A stretch of DNA of 64,000 bases, taken from positions 1,481,379 through 1,545,378 of the forward strand of contig NZ_LN879430.1 in assembly GCF_900070325.1 (NCBI RefSeq), read 5' to 3'. The notes beneath the pieces were generated by a model, which did no database searches, was not told where the DNA came from, and saw only the letters and a program-made list of their open reading frames with translations. The position numbers and the translations under genes are program-made. Origin of the DNA: Herbinix luporum (GTDB lineage: Bacteria; Bacillota; Clostridia; Lachnospirales; Lachnospiraceae). Of this stretch, positions 1 to 8,678 are shown piece by piece. The first letter of the stretch is position 1. The number at the start of each line of letters is the position of its first letter.

Positions 1-677
1 TTACTAACATTTATCGGAAATATTGCACTCTGTGGTTGACTATTATTAATTGAATAGAATATATCTATAGGTTCTAAAAAATCATCAAAATAAACTCTTT
101 CAATGGTTAGGTCTTTAGTAGCAGTAAATTCATATATTGCACTAGCGTCTTTATTATTTATAAAACTTGCTGCAAACTCATTAGGTATAACAGAGATTTC
201 AAGAGCCTCAGTAAAAACATTTCCTTCTACAAACTGATGCTTAACTGGGGTTGAAAAATTTATATCTCGACGCTCCCCATCTACATTTAGAACAAGCTTG
301 TTAAACTCACAGCTTTGAACTGCCTCATTCTTCTTTGTGATTTCTAACATAATATATTTTGTATATAATCCCTTATATTTAAATCTATTTAGCTCATTCA
401 CAGTATTATCTATAATATTAACATCAAAATCAGCATTATTTATATTACTGCCTTCAAGTCCTATATACTTAACATCTGAGATTTTATTATTTGAAAACAA
501 AGCTATATTCAAAGAAAGTACATTTGAACTTTTTGTATTAATAAAAACTTTTGATCCATTGCTTGCAAAATCCAGCTCTTTGCCATGCCTTCCAGTATTA
601 CTTTTCGTGCATGATGTAAAAATAGTAATAATTAGAACTAATAATGCAAATAATTGACTGAATTTCTTAAATTTCAT
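1..677 (-). CDS. Putative lipoprotein, C-terminus beyond the window
   Basis: The reading frame stays open from an ATG at 677 to the window edge, so about 225 N-terminal residues are visible. An AGGAGG ribosome binding site sits 7 bases before the ATG. The N-terminus has basic residues, a hydrophobic stretch and the sequence ITIFTSC near residue 23, which resembles a lipobox, although Phe at -3 is unusual. The rest is polar and probably beta-rich (for example the segment ISVIPNEF). I do not recognise a family. It is probably anchored outside the membrane. The same strand carries a decayed secreted-protein gene just upstream. Confidence 0.6.
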   Translation of the reverse strand, partial: MKFKKFSQLFALLVLIITIFTSCTKSNTGRHGKELDFASNGSKVFINTKSSNVLSLNIALFSNNKISDVKYIGLEGSNINNADFDVNIIDNTVNELNRFKYKGLYTKYIMLEITKKNEAVQSCEFNKLVLNVDGERRDINFSTPVKHQFVEGNVFTEALEISVIPNEFAASFINNKDASAIYEFTATKDLTIERVYFDDFLEPIDIFYSINNSQPQSAIFPINVS

Positions 678-775
678 TTGTCATTCCTCCTAGATTACTT
701 ATAATTTAATGCAGGAAGATAGACGGTATATCTTCCTGCATTCACCCGGTGATTACTAAGCGAAACTATAGATTA

Positions 776-1368
776 TTAGTACAATGTAACTCCGCTATAG
801 GATGCATTTTTCTTATTGTAAACGACTGCGCGAAATGCTTCGCTTCTTGGCACAAAAAACTGAATAGTACCTTTTTTAGTTTTACCTGAGTATTTTTCAA
901 TCTTTATTTTGTAGAGATTCATACATACGTTATAACTGTAGTAACCTTTAGGAGCAGTTTTCTCAATTGTTCTTGTCGAAATATTTGTAATACCCCAAGA
1001 TTTCTTTGAAGTTTTCTCAATTGAACCGCCCACCTTAGCAGGGACTTTATAGCCAGAAAAATCAACTTCAGGATTAAGGGAAAATTTTGTTTGACTATCA
1101 AAATTAAAACTCCTAGACTGAGTCAAAACAACTTCTGTATTGTTTTTGTACTCAAAACCAGAAGATACTTTATCACTTCCATACCACACTCTAAACCAAT
1201 TTGGATCTCTGTAAACTTTTGCAGTGAATTTTTATTTCCACCACAAGGCTCCAGTGGTAAATTAATAAGTATTATAATACGAGTAAGCCGCATTTACTGG
1301 AGTAGTCATAAAAGTCATAAGAAATATCACTACTAGAACCAAGGCAGTGCCTTTTTTGTCTTGGTCAT
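776..1368 (-). pseudogene. Decayed gene for a small secreted protein
   Basis: A GGAGG site precedes an ATG at 1368, and the first codons read MTKTKK. A one-base shift is then needed to reach a typical signal peptide (TALVLVVIFLMTFMTTPVNA, cleavage after VNA). After that the frame matches the long open stretch ending at 776 but is interrupted by two TAA codons, one after YYNTY and one after ALWWK. The remaining 137 codons (from WYGSDKV to GVTLY) are intact and rich in Ser, Lys and Tyr. The promoter side, start and signal peptide are still visible, so this is a recently broken gene rather than chance ORFs. The family is unknown. Confidence 0.6.
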
Positions 1369-1676
1369 TTTCCTAACCTCCTTTTAATTTGTATAAATTA
1401 AACTGTCATTATATAGTAGCTCGCATATAATGACTAAGTCTAATATCATTACTAAAGCATGTTACAATTAATGTCAGTATAATACCTTATTATAGATGTA
1501 ACATTTTATAATATAATGTTATAAATTGTTTGCTAATGTGATTTTTGTACTATATTGTAGCATAATAATCCAGGTATGTAAAGTTCATTAATTAAAATGG
1601 TTTTTTTGTCTACCAGTTTTTAGAATCTTCTTGAACATAGATTTGCTTTTAGTAGTTTTATTATAAAAGTATCCTA

Positions 1677-1705
1677 TTGACATTTGGTAATATTTGGATT
1701 ATATT
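1677..1705 (+). promoter_or_regulatory. Sigma-A-type promoter for the secreted toxin-like gene
   Basis: TTGACA (1677-1682), a 17-base spacer and TATATT (1700-1705) lie about 120 bases before the ATG at 1827. A further TATAAT at 1723 has no good -35. The rest of 1369-1676 is AT-rich with no coding signal I can support. Confidence 0.55.
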
Positions 1706-1826
1706 AATTCTTGCATTGTAGCTATAATAAAGAAACTACAAATTGCAATTACAAATGGAGGTGGTAAAAAAGAGCAAACAGAATTTAAGTAATCAAAGCA
1801 AAATAAACAATGGAGGTCGATAAACA

Positions 1827-2717
1827 ATGAAAAAATTCCTTACAAAGTCAATTTCATTTGTGCTATGTTTTGCAATTACATTTACAACATTAACACAGAC
1901 TGTCAGTGCAGCCACTAAACAGTCAAATAAAGAGAAGCAAGCTATTAAAGCAGCACAAGAAGTTTTTAATAGTTTATCACCAGAAGCAAAGGAGAAATTT
2001 GTAACATTTATAGAAAATGAAGATTATGAATTATTGGAAATTCATAAAAAGTATGTTGACCCGGATTATGACAAGATGAAAGTAAAAGAAGATATTAAGA
2101 ACAAGATACACAATAATCAACTACTAAATACGGAAGATAATAATATCACCGTAATCAAGGGAGTTGAAATTACTATAGATAAACCTATGATTATGATGGC
2201 TGCTGCTTCTCCAGCAGATGCTTTAGATATCTTAAACACACGATTAATAGCATTAAACTTGCCAACACTTGTAAGGTATACTTTTATGGCTATGGGTGGA
2301 GGGCTTGCAGCAGCAGGGCTTGACGGTCCCCTTCCAATTGGTGACATTATTGCAGCTATTGTGGCTGTAGGCGGTATTGCTATAATTGCTTACTACTGGG
2401 ATGATATAGCCCCAAAATGGGATGGTATTGTTAGTGCATTTAAAGAAGCATTTTCAGTTATGGCAAGTAGTATAGTATCTGCCTTTGAAGAGATTTATGG
2501 TCAAGTGTTTTTTGCAGCTAATAAGAATAAGACTGTTTCGGAAATCTTAAAAAACAAAAAGGGAAGCATTAGAAATGCTCCACTACCTCCTGGCTCACCA
2601 AGTTGGGACAGCATCTTAACATTAACTCTGGCTGAAATACAAAGACGGGCCCAAAGTGGTGATCCAGGTTTTAAAACAATTTACAAACTACTAACTGATA
2701 GCCGATTTAACAGATAG
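1827..2717 (+). CDS. Secreted protein with a polymorphic-toxin-like C-terminus
   Basis: The gene encodes 296 residues. GGAGGTCG precedes the ATG at 1827, and residues 1-29 form a signal peptide ending VSA-A. Residues 30-100 are charged and helical. Residues 150-192 are hydrophobic and Gly-rich (MAMGGGLAAAG, IIAAIVAVGGIAIIAYYW) and could insert in or cross a membrane. The last 60 residues (KTVSEILKNKKGSIRNAPLP to LLTDSRFNR) resemble short C-terminal modules that I remember from Rhs and other polymorphic toxins, where they are followed by a small acidic immunity protein. That arrangement is repeated here, with a 77-residue gene 9 bases downstream. The likely role is an exported toxin for competition. 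The catalytic activity is unassigned; a nuclease-like role is only a guess. Confidence 0.6.
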   Translation: MKKFLTKSISFVLCFAITFTTLTQTVSAATKQSNKEKQAIKAAQEVFNSLSPEAKEKFVTFIENEDYELLEIHKKYVDPDYDKMKVKEDIKNKIHNNQLLNTEDNNITVIKGVEITIDKPMIMMAAASPADALDILNTRLIALNLPTLVRYTFMAMGGGLAAAGLDGPLPIGDIIAAIVAVGGIAIIAYYWDDIAPKWDGIVSAFKEAFSVMASSIVSAFEEIYGQVFFAANKNKTVSEILKNKKGSIRNAPLPPGSPSWDSILTLTLAEIQRRAQSGDPGFKTIYKLLTDSRFNR

Positions 2718-2726
2718 GAGTACAAA

Positions 2727-2960
2727 ATGAATACATTGAAAAACTTAATTGAATTTCTAAACAAGTTGGAAGAAAGAAAAATCTACTATCGTCTTAATAA
2801 GATAAGAGACAGTATTTTAGTTGAGGTCACTGTACCTGGCCAAAAATGGGAAGTAGAATTTATGGCTGATGGAACTATAGAAATTGAAAAATTTATTAGT
2901 GACGGTAACATTGAAAATGAAAGTGAACTTGAGGTCTTGTTTAGAGATTTCTCAGATTAA
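2727..2960 (+). CDS. Probable immunity protein for the upstream toxin-like gene
   Basis: The gene encodes 77 residues starting 9 bases after the preceding stop, with AGGAG overlapping that stop, so the two are almost certainly co-transcribed. The protein is small, acidic and has no signal peptide, so it stays in the cytoplasm. It has the pattern of an N-terminal helix (LIEFLNKLEERKIYY), a sheet (ILVEVTVPGQKWEVEF) and an acidic tail ending FRDFSD. I recall similar small proteins directly after polymorphic toxin genes. By inference it neutralises the 296-residue protein. No catalytic motif is visible. Confidence 0.55.
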   Translation: MNTLKNLIEFLNKLEERKIYYRLNKIRDSILVEVTVPGQKWEVEFMADGTIEIEKFISDGNIENESELEVLFRDFSD

Positions 2961-3000
2961 TCAACTAGAATACATACAGTATTTCCTCATAATAGAAACA

Positions 3001-3024
3001 AGCCCTGCTTAACATCGCAGGGCT
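3001..3024. terminator. Terminator between converging genes
   Basis: An 8-bp GC-rich stem (AGCCCTGC / GCAGGGCT) with an 8-base loop lies between the immunity gene (+) and the membrane-protein gene (-). The flanks are only moderately T-rich on each strand. It could serve both directions. Confidence 0.6.
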
Positions 3025-3034
3025 TTATCATTAA

Positions 3035-3562
3035 CTACCACAACTTCAAACTCAATAGCCATAAAATTAAAAATAGGAGGGCTAACATAGTTACAATTTT
3101 TGGATGATTATCAACTAATTTTATTGCCACATATGAGACAATAAAGAACAGGCCTAAACAAGCTACAATCATCCCTGTTAAAACTATCCATCCTAAAAAG
3201 GCGAATAAACCTAATAGTGGAGTAGTATTAATCACTTCAATTGGATTAGGTATAGGTAATTCATTAAACCAAGTCAACATAGTGAAAATAATTACAACTA
3301 CAGCGAAAGCAAGATAAAGTAACTTGTTTGTTTTTAGTAGTATTTTTATATCAGTTTTGATAATACCTTTTGCAATATGAACATATAAAACTGACCATAA
3401 ACAGGCAAATGACATAGCAAGTAATAAGGCTACCCATATATCATTTTCTTTTCCCCGAAAAAAATCCGTTATCGGAAAACTTATACAGGAAAAAAAGTAC
3501 AGTGGGATTATGTATGCGATAAAAAATACTAATTGCTTAAAAGTAGATATTATCTTGCTCAT
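3035..3562 (-). CDS. Small multi-pass membrane protein of unknown function
   Basis: The gene encodes 175 residues from the ATG at 3562 (MSKIIS). I chose this start because GGAGGGG lies 6 bases before it; an in-frame ATG at 3577 has no such site. About five hydrophobic segments are visible: residues 8-30, 44-65, 80-98, 117-145 and 152-173. Short polar loops join them and there are no conserved catalytic residues. No family is recognised. It stands alone, converging on the toxin/immunity pair and followed upstream by the aminopeptidase gene. Confidence 0.6.
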   Translation of the reverse strand: MSKIISTFKQLVFFIAYIIPLYFFSCISFPITDFFRGKENDIWVALLLAMSFACLWSVLYVHIAKGIIKTDIKILLKTNKLLYLAFAVVVIIFTMLTWFNELPIPNPIEVINTTPLLGLFAFLGWIVLTGMIVACLGLFFIVSYVAIKLVDNHPKIVTMLALLFLILWLLSLKLW

Positions 3563-3625
3563 ATTTTTCCCCTCCACTCTTTCATCATTAGTGAAATTAT
3601 TTAAATGGCTTAAGTTAAACTGTTA

Positions 3626-4711
3626 TTAAAAGCTTCTAATAATGCTTTCATCTAGTTCCTGCAAGATTTCACATGTTAATTTGACACTAGTCTCAAAGTC
3701 AAAATAGGATGAAATACCATAATGGGTATGGGCATATCTTACAGGAACACCAATTACAATAGTCGGAACTCCTTCATTAGATAGATGGATAACTGATCCG
3801 TTGGTAGAGCCTCCTGCCCTAACTGCTTCCTGAACCTGTAGTTCTTTTTTATCTGCCAAATCCAGTGCAAAGCGTTGGAAGCGGTGATTTGTAATCATCC
3901 TGGCATCAATATGCCTTAGCATCGGGCCCTTCTTCAAAGCTGTCTGTATCTCATATGTATTTACTACAGTATCATCTGCAGGGCAGCCTTCAAATACAAT
4001 GGCCACATCAGGCTTAATTACCCTGGAAGTAATTACGGAACCTCTTGCACCTACCTCTTCCTGGGAAGCAATTCCTGCTACCACATCTACCTTTAACTCC
4101 TGCCCTTCAAGTGCTCTTAAGGCACTAATAACACCGGCACATCCCAATCGGTTGTCAAAGGCTTTTCCCATCATGATATCCCGCTCATTGTCATAGGTGA
4201 AATCGGCAAATGGAACAATGGGCTCACCGATTCGAATTTTAAATTCTTTTACAGCCTCCTCCTTTGATCTGGCTCCTATATCCACAGTAAGTTGTCCAAA
4301 GTCCAATGCTGACTTTTTCTCCAGCTCACTCATGTAGTGAGGTGGTTTACTGGCTACAATACCGGGTATGTACTTGCCCTCGCTATTTCTTACCCACACC
4401 TTTGTAGCAGGAATGTTACTGGTAACCCAGCTTCCAATGGGAATAATCTGCAGACAACCATTGGGACGAATAGCTTGCACCATAAAACCCACTTCATCAC
4501 TGTGAGCATCCAATTGCACTATAGGACGTCTACCGGAATTTTCCTTACGATATATGAAAAGATTTCTCATAGTATCTTCTTTTATCTTTCCTAGACCTTC
4601 ACTGTAACTTCTAGCTATATCTACTACCTGATCCTCAAAACCCGATACCCCCATTGCATTTGATAGGTCTGATATCATTTTTATATTACTTTCTTTGCTT
4701 AAGTACTTCAT
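3626..4711 (-). CDS. M42-family metallo-aminopeptidase
   Basis: The gene encodes 361 residues, normal for the M42 family (glutamyl/deblocking aminopeptidase, FrvX/YsdC type), which removes N-terminal residues from peptides in the cytoplasm using two metal ions. Expected ligands are visible: His70 and Asp72 in DAHSDEVG, Asp186 in KAFDNR, the catalytic Glu218-Glu219 pair in SQEEVG, an acidic site in VFEGCPADD, and His328/His330 in RYAHTHYG. GGAG precedes the ATG by 9 bases. The gene appears complete and monocistronic. The exact peptide preference cannot be read from the sequence. Confidence 0.9.
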   Translation of the reverse strand: MKYLSKESNIKMISDLSNAMGVSGFEDQVVDIARSYSEGLGKIKEDTMRNLFIYRKENSGRRPIVQLDAHSDEVGFMVQAIRPNGCLQIIPIGSWVTSNIPATKVWVRNSEGKYIPGIVASKPPHYMSELEKKSALDFGQLTVDIGARSKEEAVKEFKIRIGEPIVPFADFTYDNERDIMMGKAFDNRLGCAGVISALRALEGQELKVDVVAGIASQEEVGARGSVITSRVIKPDVAIVFEGCPADDTVVNTYEIQTALKKGPMLRHIDARMITNHRFQRFALDLADKKELQVQEAVRAGGSTNGSVIHLSNEGVPTIVIGVPVRYAHTHYGISSYFDFETSVKLTCEILQELDESIIRSF

Positions 4712-5079
4712 GTAAAATAACTCCTTTGTTTATTCTATTTTATCATTACTATTATACTCCTATATGCTTACTACAGGCAAATCAACTTTTTCCATCTCCT
4801 AGAGCAAGAAAGGGAGTGACAGATTATAACGCTTCCTAGAGTCTTTCACTGTCAGCAGTTTGGTACACTTAATTAGAAACCTATGTCCATAGGCGTAAAA
4901 AACTGGCCCCTAACAAAATTTAGTGGCCAGTTATAATTAATCCCATAAGGTCATATAATGATTGTCACCCATCTTAAATATCTTTTTTCTACTAGATATT
5001 TCTTGATTATTTTATAAACAGTATACCATTTTGCATTACAATAGTTACATTAAGGTTTGATCCCTTTGCGAGAGAATAT
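4712..5079. other. Intergenic stretch with one hairpin
   Basis: These 368 bases separate two minus-strand genes. The terminator at 4901-4932 is the only feature I can support. The part next to 4712 should hold the aminopeptidase promoter, but no clear pair of hexamers stands out. Confidence 0.4.
4901..4932 (-). terminator. Intrinsic terminator of the GNAT gene
   Basis: Read on the minus strand, AACTGGCC pairs with GGCCAGTT across a 16-base loop and is followed by a run of T. It lies downstream of the gene ending at 5080. Confidence 0.75.
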
Positions 5080-5625
5080 TTACCGAACTTTTCCCACATC
5101 GTATTTTTTCCAAATCTTTGGCCAAAGTATTCCATTGCTGTATAATGCTAAAAATGCGCGAAATTTTACTTTACTGAACTGCCCATTTCTAACAAGTATT
5201 TCTTGTTCTACACCGCCCATCCTTATTAAATAGCCGGTTTCCTTAAAATCATTATTAAGATAAAAGCGTTTACGGCGTTCCTGTTCTTTGGTTTTGTCGG
5301 TATTACCATACTCAATTGTAACAATCATCTTTTTCATAGGATAAAGTTTTTTCAATTCATTCAATATTTCTCTTCCGTAGCCTTTTGAACGTAATTCTTT
5401 ATCTACTGCAAAGAACATAAGAAAAACTTGTTTAAATTGGACAGCAAAGTATATAAAACCACACAATTTGTCATTATCATAAAAAGAGAGGAATTTCGTA
5501 TTCCAAAGCTTTGACATAACAACCATCATACAAAATGGCAACCGCCCATTTGGAGGGAATGAATCAAAATAAATCGCCTTTACGTCTTTACTTTTAAGTT
5601 TGACTTTTCTTACTTTAAGTTCCAT
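5080..5625 (-). CDS. GNAT-family N-acetyltransferase
   Basis: The gene encodes 181 residues. The GNAT core is visible: strands around residues 42-75 (KFLSFYDNDKLCGFIYFAV) lead to the acetyl-CoA motif A with RSKGYGREIL near residue 82, followed by a C-terminal part with RRKRFYLNNDF, the usual motif B region. The protein is cytoplasmic and should transfer an acetyl group from acetyl-CoA, but the substrate is unknown. GAAGG precedes the ATG, and a strong terminator follows. No neighbour hints at its role. Confidence 0.8.
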   Translation of the reverse strand: MELKVRKVKLKSKDVKAIYFDSFPPNGRLPFCMMVVMSKLWNTKFLSFYDNDKLCGFIYFAVQFKQVFLMFFAVDKELRSKGYGREILNELKKLYPMKKMIVTIEYGNTDKTKEQERRKRFYLNNDFKETGYLIRMGGVEQEILVRNGQFSKVKFRAFLALYSNGILWPKIWKKYDVGKVR

Positions 5626-5895
5626 ATAATTTCCTTCTAACTCATAATCAATAATTTGCAGGAAGTTTCTCAGTGAATTTTACCATATTATTACTTCTAG
5701 GTCAAACATATTTAGTGTTATATCACTATAATTTTACATCAATCCTGTCAACTCCTATTAAAAGTTAAATTTGTGGATCTCCATAAATTTATTCTCATCA
5801 AGCGCTCGATATCTTAATTTTACAAAGTATAAGCATACTTCAACCCCTTTTTTATGTAATCCATTCATCTCTTGTAATAGCAAACCCAATACATA

Positions 5896-6081
5896 CTACT
5901 CCCATTTGAAATATTTAATAGAAATTCCTGTACACAGTATGCTTACTGTCCCCATAACAATCACAGGTAGTTTTATGTTATCTACTGTAAGTCCGAGAAA
6001 AGCTGCCTTCATCAATTGAATACCTTGTGTTATAGGAAATACACTTACTAATTTTTGAATAAGCTCAGACATGACTTCCAA
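5896..6081 (-). pseudogene. C-terminal stump of an ABC-2 type permease
   Basis: Only 61 codons remain. They have the pattern of the end of an ABC-2 transporter permease: a short amphipathic region (LIQKLVSVFPITQGIQLMKA), one hydrophobic segment (VIVMGTVSILCTGISI) and a typical charged end (KYFKWE). A whole permease would have some 250-370 residues and six membrane spans. No ATPase gene adjoins it. I read this as a remnant left by deletion. Confidence 0.55.
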
Positions 6082-6084
6082 ATA

Positions 6085-6198
6085 CTACTTGATACTGCTA
6101 AAACCTGATTTCATTGCTAACCGTCTAATTAATGGATTATACATAGCAGGAGATTTTAAATTCTTAAGAAGCAAATTAAACTTGATGCCTTTCACCAT
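6085..6198 (-). CDS. Unassigned 37-residue ORF
   Basis: AAGGA lies 8 bases before an ATG at 6198. The ORF encodes a basic 37-residue peptide with segments such as MVKGIKFNLLLKNLKS and NPLIRRLAMKSGF, ending just before the permease stump. It may be a genuine small protein or the N-terminal piece of another broken gene. I do not recognise it. Confidence 0.3.
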   Translation of the reverse strand: MVKGIKFNLLLKNLKSPAMYNPLIRRLAMKSGFSSIK

Positions 6199-6263
6199 AT
6201 TGTGTTATCCTTGCAGTTAAAACACAGCTTCACCTCTTTTATAGTTTCCTTAACTTGTTTAGG

Positions 6264-7643
6264 CTAGTTATCAGAAAGATTTACAACCCATCTCTCTTTT
6301 TTTAATTCAAAATGAGCAATTATTATTTTACCAACATCAAAGAGTTTTACTGACAGATACATAATAATTGGACTCCAGCTCGTAAAAGCAGCCATAAGAA
6401 ACAGCATAGGAATCGTAACCAGAGTAGTACAACCATCTACCCACATACAGACCTTTGTATCTCCACCTGCCCGTGAAACAGCCAACTGAGTATTTAAATA
6501 CGTCCATAATGGCATGAACATTGCCATCATCATTAGCATACTTTTGCATATGTTTTTTGCGTTCTGACTTAAGCTACCAAATACTATTGGCACCAATACT
6601 GCAGTACTATAACCTATCAAACACATAATACATCCAAATACTACTGCTGCAGATAACATCCATATTTTTTCTTGTCTAGCCTGATTAAGTTGATTACTAC
6701 CAAGGGATTTTCCTATAACAACCCCCGTTGAAGTAGTAATTCCGCCTAAAGACACAGTGAATAGATTTGCTATGGCAAAGCTTGCTGCCATACCAGATAC
6801 TACATCGGCTCCGCCCCTACCATTATAGATGGCTGTTGTAATTGTTTCTGAAACAACCCACATCATCTGTGAGAGAATAATCATGGAGCCTTTTCTTAGA
6901 ATCTGTCCAAAAAGTTTAAAATTAATGCGTTTGAGAACTGATAGATCGATAAAGTCCGGTTTATCTTTTATTGTATAAACAATAAAAAGAATCATTTCAA
7001 TGGTTTTTGCGATGATGGTAGCATATGCTGCTCCCTTTACTTCAAGTCTTGGCATGCCTAAATTTCCATTAATCAATCCATAGTTTAAGATGGTATTGAT
7101 TAGTGCCGCTGTCACAGAAATAATCAATGGAACTTTTACCTTTCCTATCTCCCGGTAAGAAGAAGCAATGATATAGGAAATAATTGACTGTAGGCCAATA
7201 AATCCCATTAAAAACATATATTCCTCTCCTTGATCTAAAATTAAAGCTGCCTGGGTATTTCCAATGACCATAAGGCTTAGTATTTTTCTTGTAAAGACCA
7301 TAGTAACTAGAAAATAAACGAATGCCAAGGAGAAGGATGTTACAAGTTTAAATGCAAAGGACTGTTGCATACCCTCTTTATCCTTTGCTCCTGAAAACTG
7401 TGTAAGAAAAATTCCACCTGATGTACAGACGGCACCTTGTAATATCATAAAGATAAATAAAACCTGCCCTGAAATATTAACCCCCGACATCTTAATATCT
7501 CCAAGGCCTGATACCATAAAGCTGTCAATCAGCGAAACAAGACTTTGAATAAGTGACTGTAGCATAACAGGAATTCCAATTACTAATGCTTTTTTATAGA
7601 ATTGCATATCTCCAAAGTACTTTTTATCCACCCGTATTCTCAA
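6264..7643 (-). CDS. MATE-family multidrug/Na+ antiporter
   Basis: The gene encodes 459 residues with twelve hydrophobic segments in two homologous halves, as in MATE efflux proteins, which exchange Na+ or H+ for drugs or metabolites at the cytoplasmic membrane. Typical features are the N-terminal helix with IPVMLQSLIQSLVSLIDSFM and the matching one in the second half (KGSMIILSQMMWVVSETITT). The start codon is TTG at 7643, chosen because GGAGAGAGG lies 6-13 bases upstream. The gene is complete and stands alone. The substrate is unknown. Confidence 0.9.
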   Translation of the reverse strand: MRIRVDKKYFGDMQFYKKALVIGIPVMLQSLIQSLVSLIDSFMVSGLGDIKMSGVNISGQVLFIFMILQGAVCTSGGIFLTQFSGAKDKEGMQQSFAFKLVTSFSLAFVYFLVTMVFTRKILSLMVIGNTQAALILDQGEEYMFLMGFIGLQSIISYIIASSYREIGKVKVPLIISVTAALINTILNYGLINGNLGMPRLEVKGAAYATIIAKTIEMILFIVYTIKDKPDFIDLSVLKRINFKLFGQILRKGSMIILSQMMWVVSETITTAIYNGRGGADVVSGMAASFAIANLFTVSLGGITTSTGVVIGKSLGSNQLNQARQEKIWMLSAAVVFGCIMCLIGYSTAVLVPIVFGSLSQNAKNICKSMLMMMAMFMPLWTYLNTQLAVSRAGGDTKVCMWVDGCTTLVTIPMLFLMAAFTSWSPIIMYLSVKLFDVGKIIIAHFELKKERWVVNLSDN

Positions 7644-7870
7644 TATCCTCTCTCCTTAACCACTTGATAATTGTTTTTATTTCATTTATAATAATATCGC
7701 TCGAATATCGAATAGTATATCTATTTAACACTTAAAAATATCAAAATATATCACATTGGAGCGATATTATGACAAATTTGAGTGATATTATTACAACCCG
7801 TAGTGACAGATCCCAGATTGTAGAATATAACAATCCTCTTTTTGAGTGCTTTGCAGTAAAGTCCTATCTA

Positions 7871-8272
7871 TTATGACTTTAGTCTTTCTTTTAACTCTTT
7901 TATTTTCGCTTCTATTATTGATATTACTTTTTTAAATTCCTCATCACTTTTACCTGTGGGATCATCCAGTCCCCAATCTTCCCTGTATTTACATGGAAGG
8001 TAAGGGCATTCCACATTACATCCCATTGTAATAACAATATCTACTGCAGGTATTTTATCTAACAACTTTGAATATTGAGTTTTCTCCATATCTATATCAT
8101 AAAGCTCTTTCATTAGGCGCACAGCATCCTGGTTAATCTGAGGTTTTGCTTCTGTGCCGGCAGAGTAGCTTTCAAATATGTCTCCTGCAAAGTACTTACC
8201 TAGTGCCTCGGCTATTTGGCTTCGACATGAATTATGAACACATATAAATGCAACCTTAAGTTTATTCTCCAT
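7871..8272 (-). CDS. arsC: Thioredoxin-coupled arsenate reductase
   Basis: The gene encodes 133 residues, the usual size for the low-molecular-weight phosphatase-like ArsC that reduces arsenate to arsenite. The catalytic P-loop is CVHNSCR (Cys11 to Arg17). The redox cysteines lie in MGCNVECPYLPC (Cys85, Cys89, Cys94), followed by the KYREDWGLDDPTGK segment with the Asp-Pro general-acid loop. No arsR, arsB or acr3 gene adjoins it, so it is an orphan here. A protein phosphatase role is possible, but the cysteine pattern favours arsenate reduction. Confidence 0.85.
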   Translation of the reverse strand: MENKLKVAFICVHNSCRSQIAEALGKYFAGDIFESYSAGTEAKPQINQDAVRLMKELYDIDMEKTQYSKLLDKIPAVDIVITMGCNVECPYLPCKYREDWGLDDPTGKSDEEFKKVISIIEAKIKELKERLKS

Positions 8273-8678
8273 TAATCATTACCTCATTTCTAGCTTTTTT
8301 CTGGAAACTAATTCTTTGTATTATTCGCTACCATTACTAATATCAACTTAGCAGGTACTTCTGTTAGAATTATTTTTTATACTCCTTACTTAATTCTATC
8401 TTTTATTATCTTCTACATACACAATAAAAACAATAGTAATTTCCCTAATACCAGTTCATTTTGATCAATTACTGCCACATAAAAAGTTCCCTTCTAATAG
8501 GCATTTTAGGACAGTTTATATATTTCCGTAATCAATAAAAGTCACAAAACCCAGGCTTTATAAAGCCTGGGTTTTGTGTTATCCAAAGCTGTTATTATAA
8601 CTTAATACTACAGCTTATGGGCACTATGTTTTTTATTTCATTATTACCCAATCATCAGTTTTTCAAAACTTAGTTTTT
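8273..8678. other. Intergenic stretch
   Basis: These 406 bases hold the perfect palindrome at 8543-8578 and presumably the arsC promoter near 8290-8420. No further coding or structural signal is supported. Confidence 0.4.
8543..8578 (-). terminator. Long palindromic terminator of the GH10 gene
   Basis: A perfect 18-bp inverted repeat (CACAAAACCCAGGCTTTA and its complement, with no loop) lies about 100 bases after the stop at 8679. T-rich ends occur on both strands, so it can work in both directions. Confidence 0.8.

Noticed and set aside
776..1368. Stop-codon reassignment as an explanation for the two in-frame TAA codons
   Set aside because: All intact genes in the window use TAA, TAG and TGA as stops, and this gene also needs a frameshift, so decay is the simpler reading.
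1756..1823. A 22-codon possible leader peptide just before the first toxin-like gene
   Set aside because: Its ATG has no Shine-Dalgarno site. The ATGGAGGT sequence occurs twice (1755 and 1810), but only the second serves a real start.
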